Source of the DNA: CAXTTV01 sp964247295
Lineage (GTDB): Bacteria > Chloroflexota > Ktedonobacteria > Ktedonobacterales > Ktedonobacteraceae
Reading direction: 5' to 3'
Length of the DNA: 15,244 nucleotides
Assembly: GCA_964247295.1 (NCBI GenBank)
Contig: CAXTTV010000122.1
Location: 1-15,244, forward strand
Shown in pieces: positions 13,402 through 15,244 of this stretch (its first letter is position 1; the number at the start of each line of letters is the position of its first letter). Below the pieces are notes generated by a model. The model searched no databases, had not been told where the DNA came from, and saw only the letters and a list, made by a program, of their open reading frames with translations. Position numbers and translations under genes: made by a program.

Positions 13402-15090
13402 ATGCGTAAGACCAGAACGGGTTATCGAACTCTGGCATTCTCTCTTTTCACTGCTCTCGTACTTATTTTGAGTGCTTGTGGAGCTCAGGGTACTCCCACC
13501 ACGTCAGACAGTAACTCCAAGCCTGTAAAGGGTGGTACCTGGATCGACGACCTGGCGAATGAACCAGACTCTTTGATTCCAAACGCTTCCTCACAGACAT
13601 TCGCGACCATGGTTGCCCAATCCCTGTATACCCCACTGTTTGCGGGTGATGCCCAGGGGCACATCAACCCGGCGGCGGCAGCTGAGCTGCCCACGCTGGC
13701 GAATGGTGGGATCAGCCAGGATCTAAAAACCTGGACCTTCAAGATGCGTCCCGGCCTGAAGTGGTCGGACGGTCAGCCCTACAACGCTGAGGATGTGGAC
13801 TTCACCTGGAAGCTCTGGACAAATCCCAAGTTCCCGGCCCAGAATACTTCTGGTTTTAACTTGATTACTTCGGCGGATGTTTCGGCTGATAAGATGTCGA
13901 TCACTTTCCATTTGAAGCAGGCGTTCGCTCCGTTTGTTGCCAGTTGGACCGATGGTCTTCAGGCTCCTCTGCCAAAGCATCACTTCGCGAGCATCGCTCC
14001 CGATCAGATCGCCAAGTCTTCTGAGAACCTGAACCCTCAGGTTGTGAGTGGTCCCTTTGTGATGAAGGAGAGCCGCCCCGGCGACCACTACACGGTTGCA
14101 CGTAACCCAAACTACTATCAGGCTGCCCAGGGGTTGCCCTATCTGGATCAGGTAGTTTTCCGCGTTGTTGCCAACCAGGACACCGTTCTGAAGGATCTTC
14201 AGTCCGGCGCAGTTACCTCTGCCTGGTTCCTGGATGTCAGTAAAATGTCGTCCTATAACAAAGTCCAGAACTACAAAGTTGTGGCGAACCCCGCCGCCTC
14301 TAACTATGAGGTCGCGATCTTCAATACTCAGAACCCGATTTTGAAAGTGCTTGAGGTTCGTAAGGCGATCGCGCTGGCAATCAACCATGACGACCTGATT
14401 AAAACAGCTCGTCAGGGCCAGGGCCAGCCACTCTGTACGGATCATGGTAAGTCCTACGATCCCGGTTATCAAGCCGATGCCCCCTGTCCGAAGTTTGATC
14501 CCGATGCTGCTAACGCTTTGCTGGAGCAGGCTGGTTGGAAAAAAGGTTCCGATGGTGTTCGTGCCAAGGGTGGGCAGAAGCTGGAGTTCACCTACTCCAC
14601 GACTACTGGTAAGCCCTGGCGTGAGTCCGACGAGACCCTGGTCCAGTCGAACCTTCAGGCCGTTGGTATCAAATTGAACATTAAGAACTATCCCGCCAGC
14701 ACCTTCTTTGGTAGCTTCATGCCAAACGGCAAACATGACATCGCTGAGTTCGAGAACTCCTATGTCTATGATGGCGATAACGATAGCTTCATTGGTTGTG
14801 ACCAGATTCCGAAAAATGGTGCTGGTGGTCAGAACTGGACCTTCTATTGCAGCCAGACCATCCAGCAAAATATTGTGAAGGAGCAGTCCTCTGCTGACAA
14901 GGCGACTCGTCAGGCGGCCTTTAATGAGATCCATAAGGCTGAGTTGACCGAGTTTCCGTTTGTAATTCTGTATGGCCCGACCGACCCTGGTATCGCGAAG
15001 GTGACGGCTCACAACTATCTCCCAGGCCCAATGGGTGCCTCTGAGACCGTGAACCTCTGGAATTGGTGGTGTGATGGCGGTAAGTGCTAA
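13402..15090 (+). CDS. Peptide/solute-binding lipoprotein of an ABC transporter (SBP_bac_5 family)
   Basis: This 562-residue protein is an extracytoplasmic receptor that captures oligopeptides or related solutes for an ABC importer. Residues 1-25 form a lipoprotein signal peptide (basic start, hydrophobic core, lipobox L-S-A-C with the lipidated C26). A Thr/Ser-rich spacer leads to the mature fold at about K43-G44-G45-T46. The family signature FKMRPGLKWSDGQPYNAED (113-131) is clear, and length matches DppA/OppA proteins. Six further cysteines lie in the C-terminal half, three pairs that could form disulfides outside the cell, including the last residue. The start is set by GAGGAGG upstream. 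A terminator follows directly, and no permease or ATPase gene is present in the window, so the importer partner must lie elsewhere or beyond the right edge. Ligand cannot be told from sequence. Confidence 0.95.
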   Translation: MRKTRTGYRTLAFSLFTALVLILSACGAQGTPTTSDSNSKPVKGGTWIDDLANEPDSLIPNASSQTFATMVAQSLYTPLFAGDAQGHINPAAAAELPTLANGGISQDLKTWTFKMRPGLKWSDGQPYNAEDVDFTWKLWTNPKFPAQNTSGFNLITSADVSADKMSITFHLKQAFAPFVASWTDGLQAPLPKHHFASIAPDQIAKSSENLNPQVVSGPFVMKESRPGDHYTVARNPNYYQAAQGLPYLDQVVFRVVANQDTVLKDLQSGAVTSAWFLDVSKMSSYNKVQNYKVVANPAASNYEVAIFNTQNPILKVLEVRKAIALAINHDDLIKTARQGQGQPLCTDHGKSYDPGYQADAPCPKFDPDAANALLEQAGWKKGSDGVRAKGGQKLEFTYSTTTGKPWRESDETLVQSNLQAVGIKLNIKNYPASTFFGSFMPNGKHDIAEFENSYVYDGDNDSFIGCDQIPKNGAGGQNWTFYCSQTIQQNIVKEQSSADKATRQAAFNEIHKAELTEFPFVILYGPTDPGIAKVTAHNYLPGPMGASETVNLWNWWCDGGKC

Positions 15091-15129
15091 GCTTTCCGTT
15101 ATGCGTAGCGCCTTGACAAAGTAATCCTT

Positions 15130-15183
15130 ATGCCTCTGGCTAAATGTATGTCCTACGTTCAGTCAGAGGCATCTTCTCTTTTT
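15130..15183 (+). terminator. Long intrinsic terminator after the peptide-binding protein gene
   Basis: ATGCCTCTGGCT (15130-15141) pairs with AGTCAGAGGCAT (15161-15172; one G-T wobble). An inner AATGTA/TACGTT stem closes on a 5-base loop, and a T-rich tract CTTCTCTTTTT follows. It lies 39 bp after the stop and isolates the gene from what follows; the last 60 bases hold nothing I can name. Confidence 0.75.
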
Positions 15184-15244
15184 ACACTTTTTCTGTTATG
15201 ATCTTGCGAAGGTACTCTATTATTGCAATACATCACTCATGCAC

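Noticed and set aside
13723..15012. Long open frame (429 codons) on the minus strand
   Set aside because: It lies wholly opposite the peptide-binding protein gene, whose signal peptide and family signature are unmistakable; no recognisable domain or ribosome binding site on the other strand.
15204..15232. Promoter for a gene beyond the right edge (TTGCGA, 17 bp, AATACA)
   Set aside because: The -10 match is poor and no downstream gene is visible to support it.

Overview
This window looks like chromosomal DNA of a soil-type Chloroflexota bacterium of the Ktedonobacteria class. That is an inference from protein style, not from a marker gene: a membrane Ser/Thr kinase with a proline/alanine/threonine-rich linker and a lectin-like ectodomain, a helix-turn-helix plus GAF regulator, a zinc-ribbon plus proline-rich membrane protein, a lineage-style ComEA/ComEC pair, and moderate GC with many GTG starts. 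No rRNA, CRISPR array, prophage module or insertion sequence was seen.

Layout. Positions 2-1609 (+) hold the 3' part of a PknB-type kinase whose N-lobe lies outside the window. It converges, with only 7 bp between stop codons, on a two-component pair on the minus strand: a membrane histidine kinase (2304-4220) followed by a NarL/LuxR response regulator (1617-2294). A near-consensus promoter (4275-4303) drives the pair. On the plus strand follow an unknown protein with an acidic tail (4575-5003), its hairpin terminator, and a tyrosine-recombinase-like protein (5199-6203) that lacks several catalytic residues. A strong terminator (6221-6255) ends that unit.

From 10264 leftward runs a DNA-uptake operon: comEA (9539-10264), comEC (6996-9455) and a zinc-ribbon membrane protein (6254-6958). 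Both competence proteins keep their fold-level features but have replaced the residues usually tied to DNA or metal contact. A tRNA-Arg(CCG) with its own strong promoter lies at 10466-10537. A GTG-started HTH-GAF regulator (10604-11596, minus strand) is divergent from a recQ-family helicase remnant (11963-13112) that carries both a one-base frameshift and a large internal deletion. The window ends with a lipoprotein peptide-binding protein of the SBP_bac_5 family (13402-15090) and a long hairpin terminator.

The region reads as mostly ordinary chromosome: signalling, competence and solute uptake. The points most worth a second look are the RecQ lesion, the degenerate recombinase, the diverged ComEA/ComEC active regions with a missing conventional comEC start, and repeats placed inside promoters. 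I found no clear new defence or mobile system and do not claim one.
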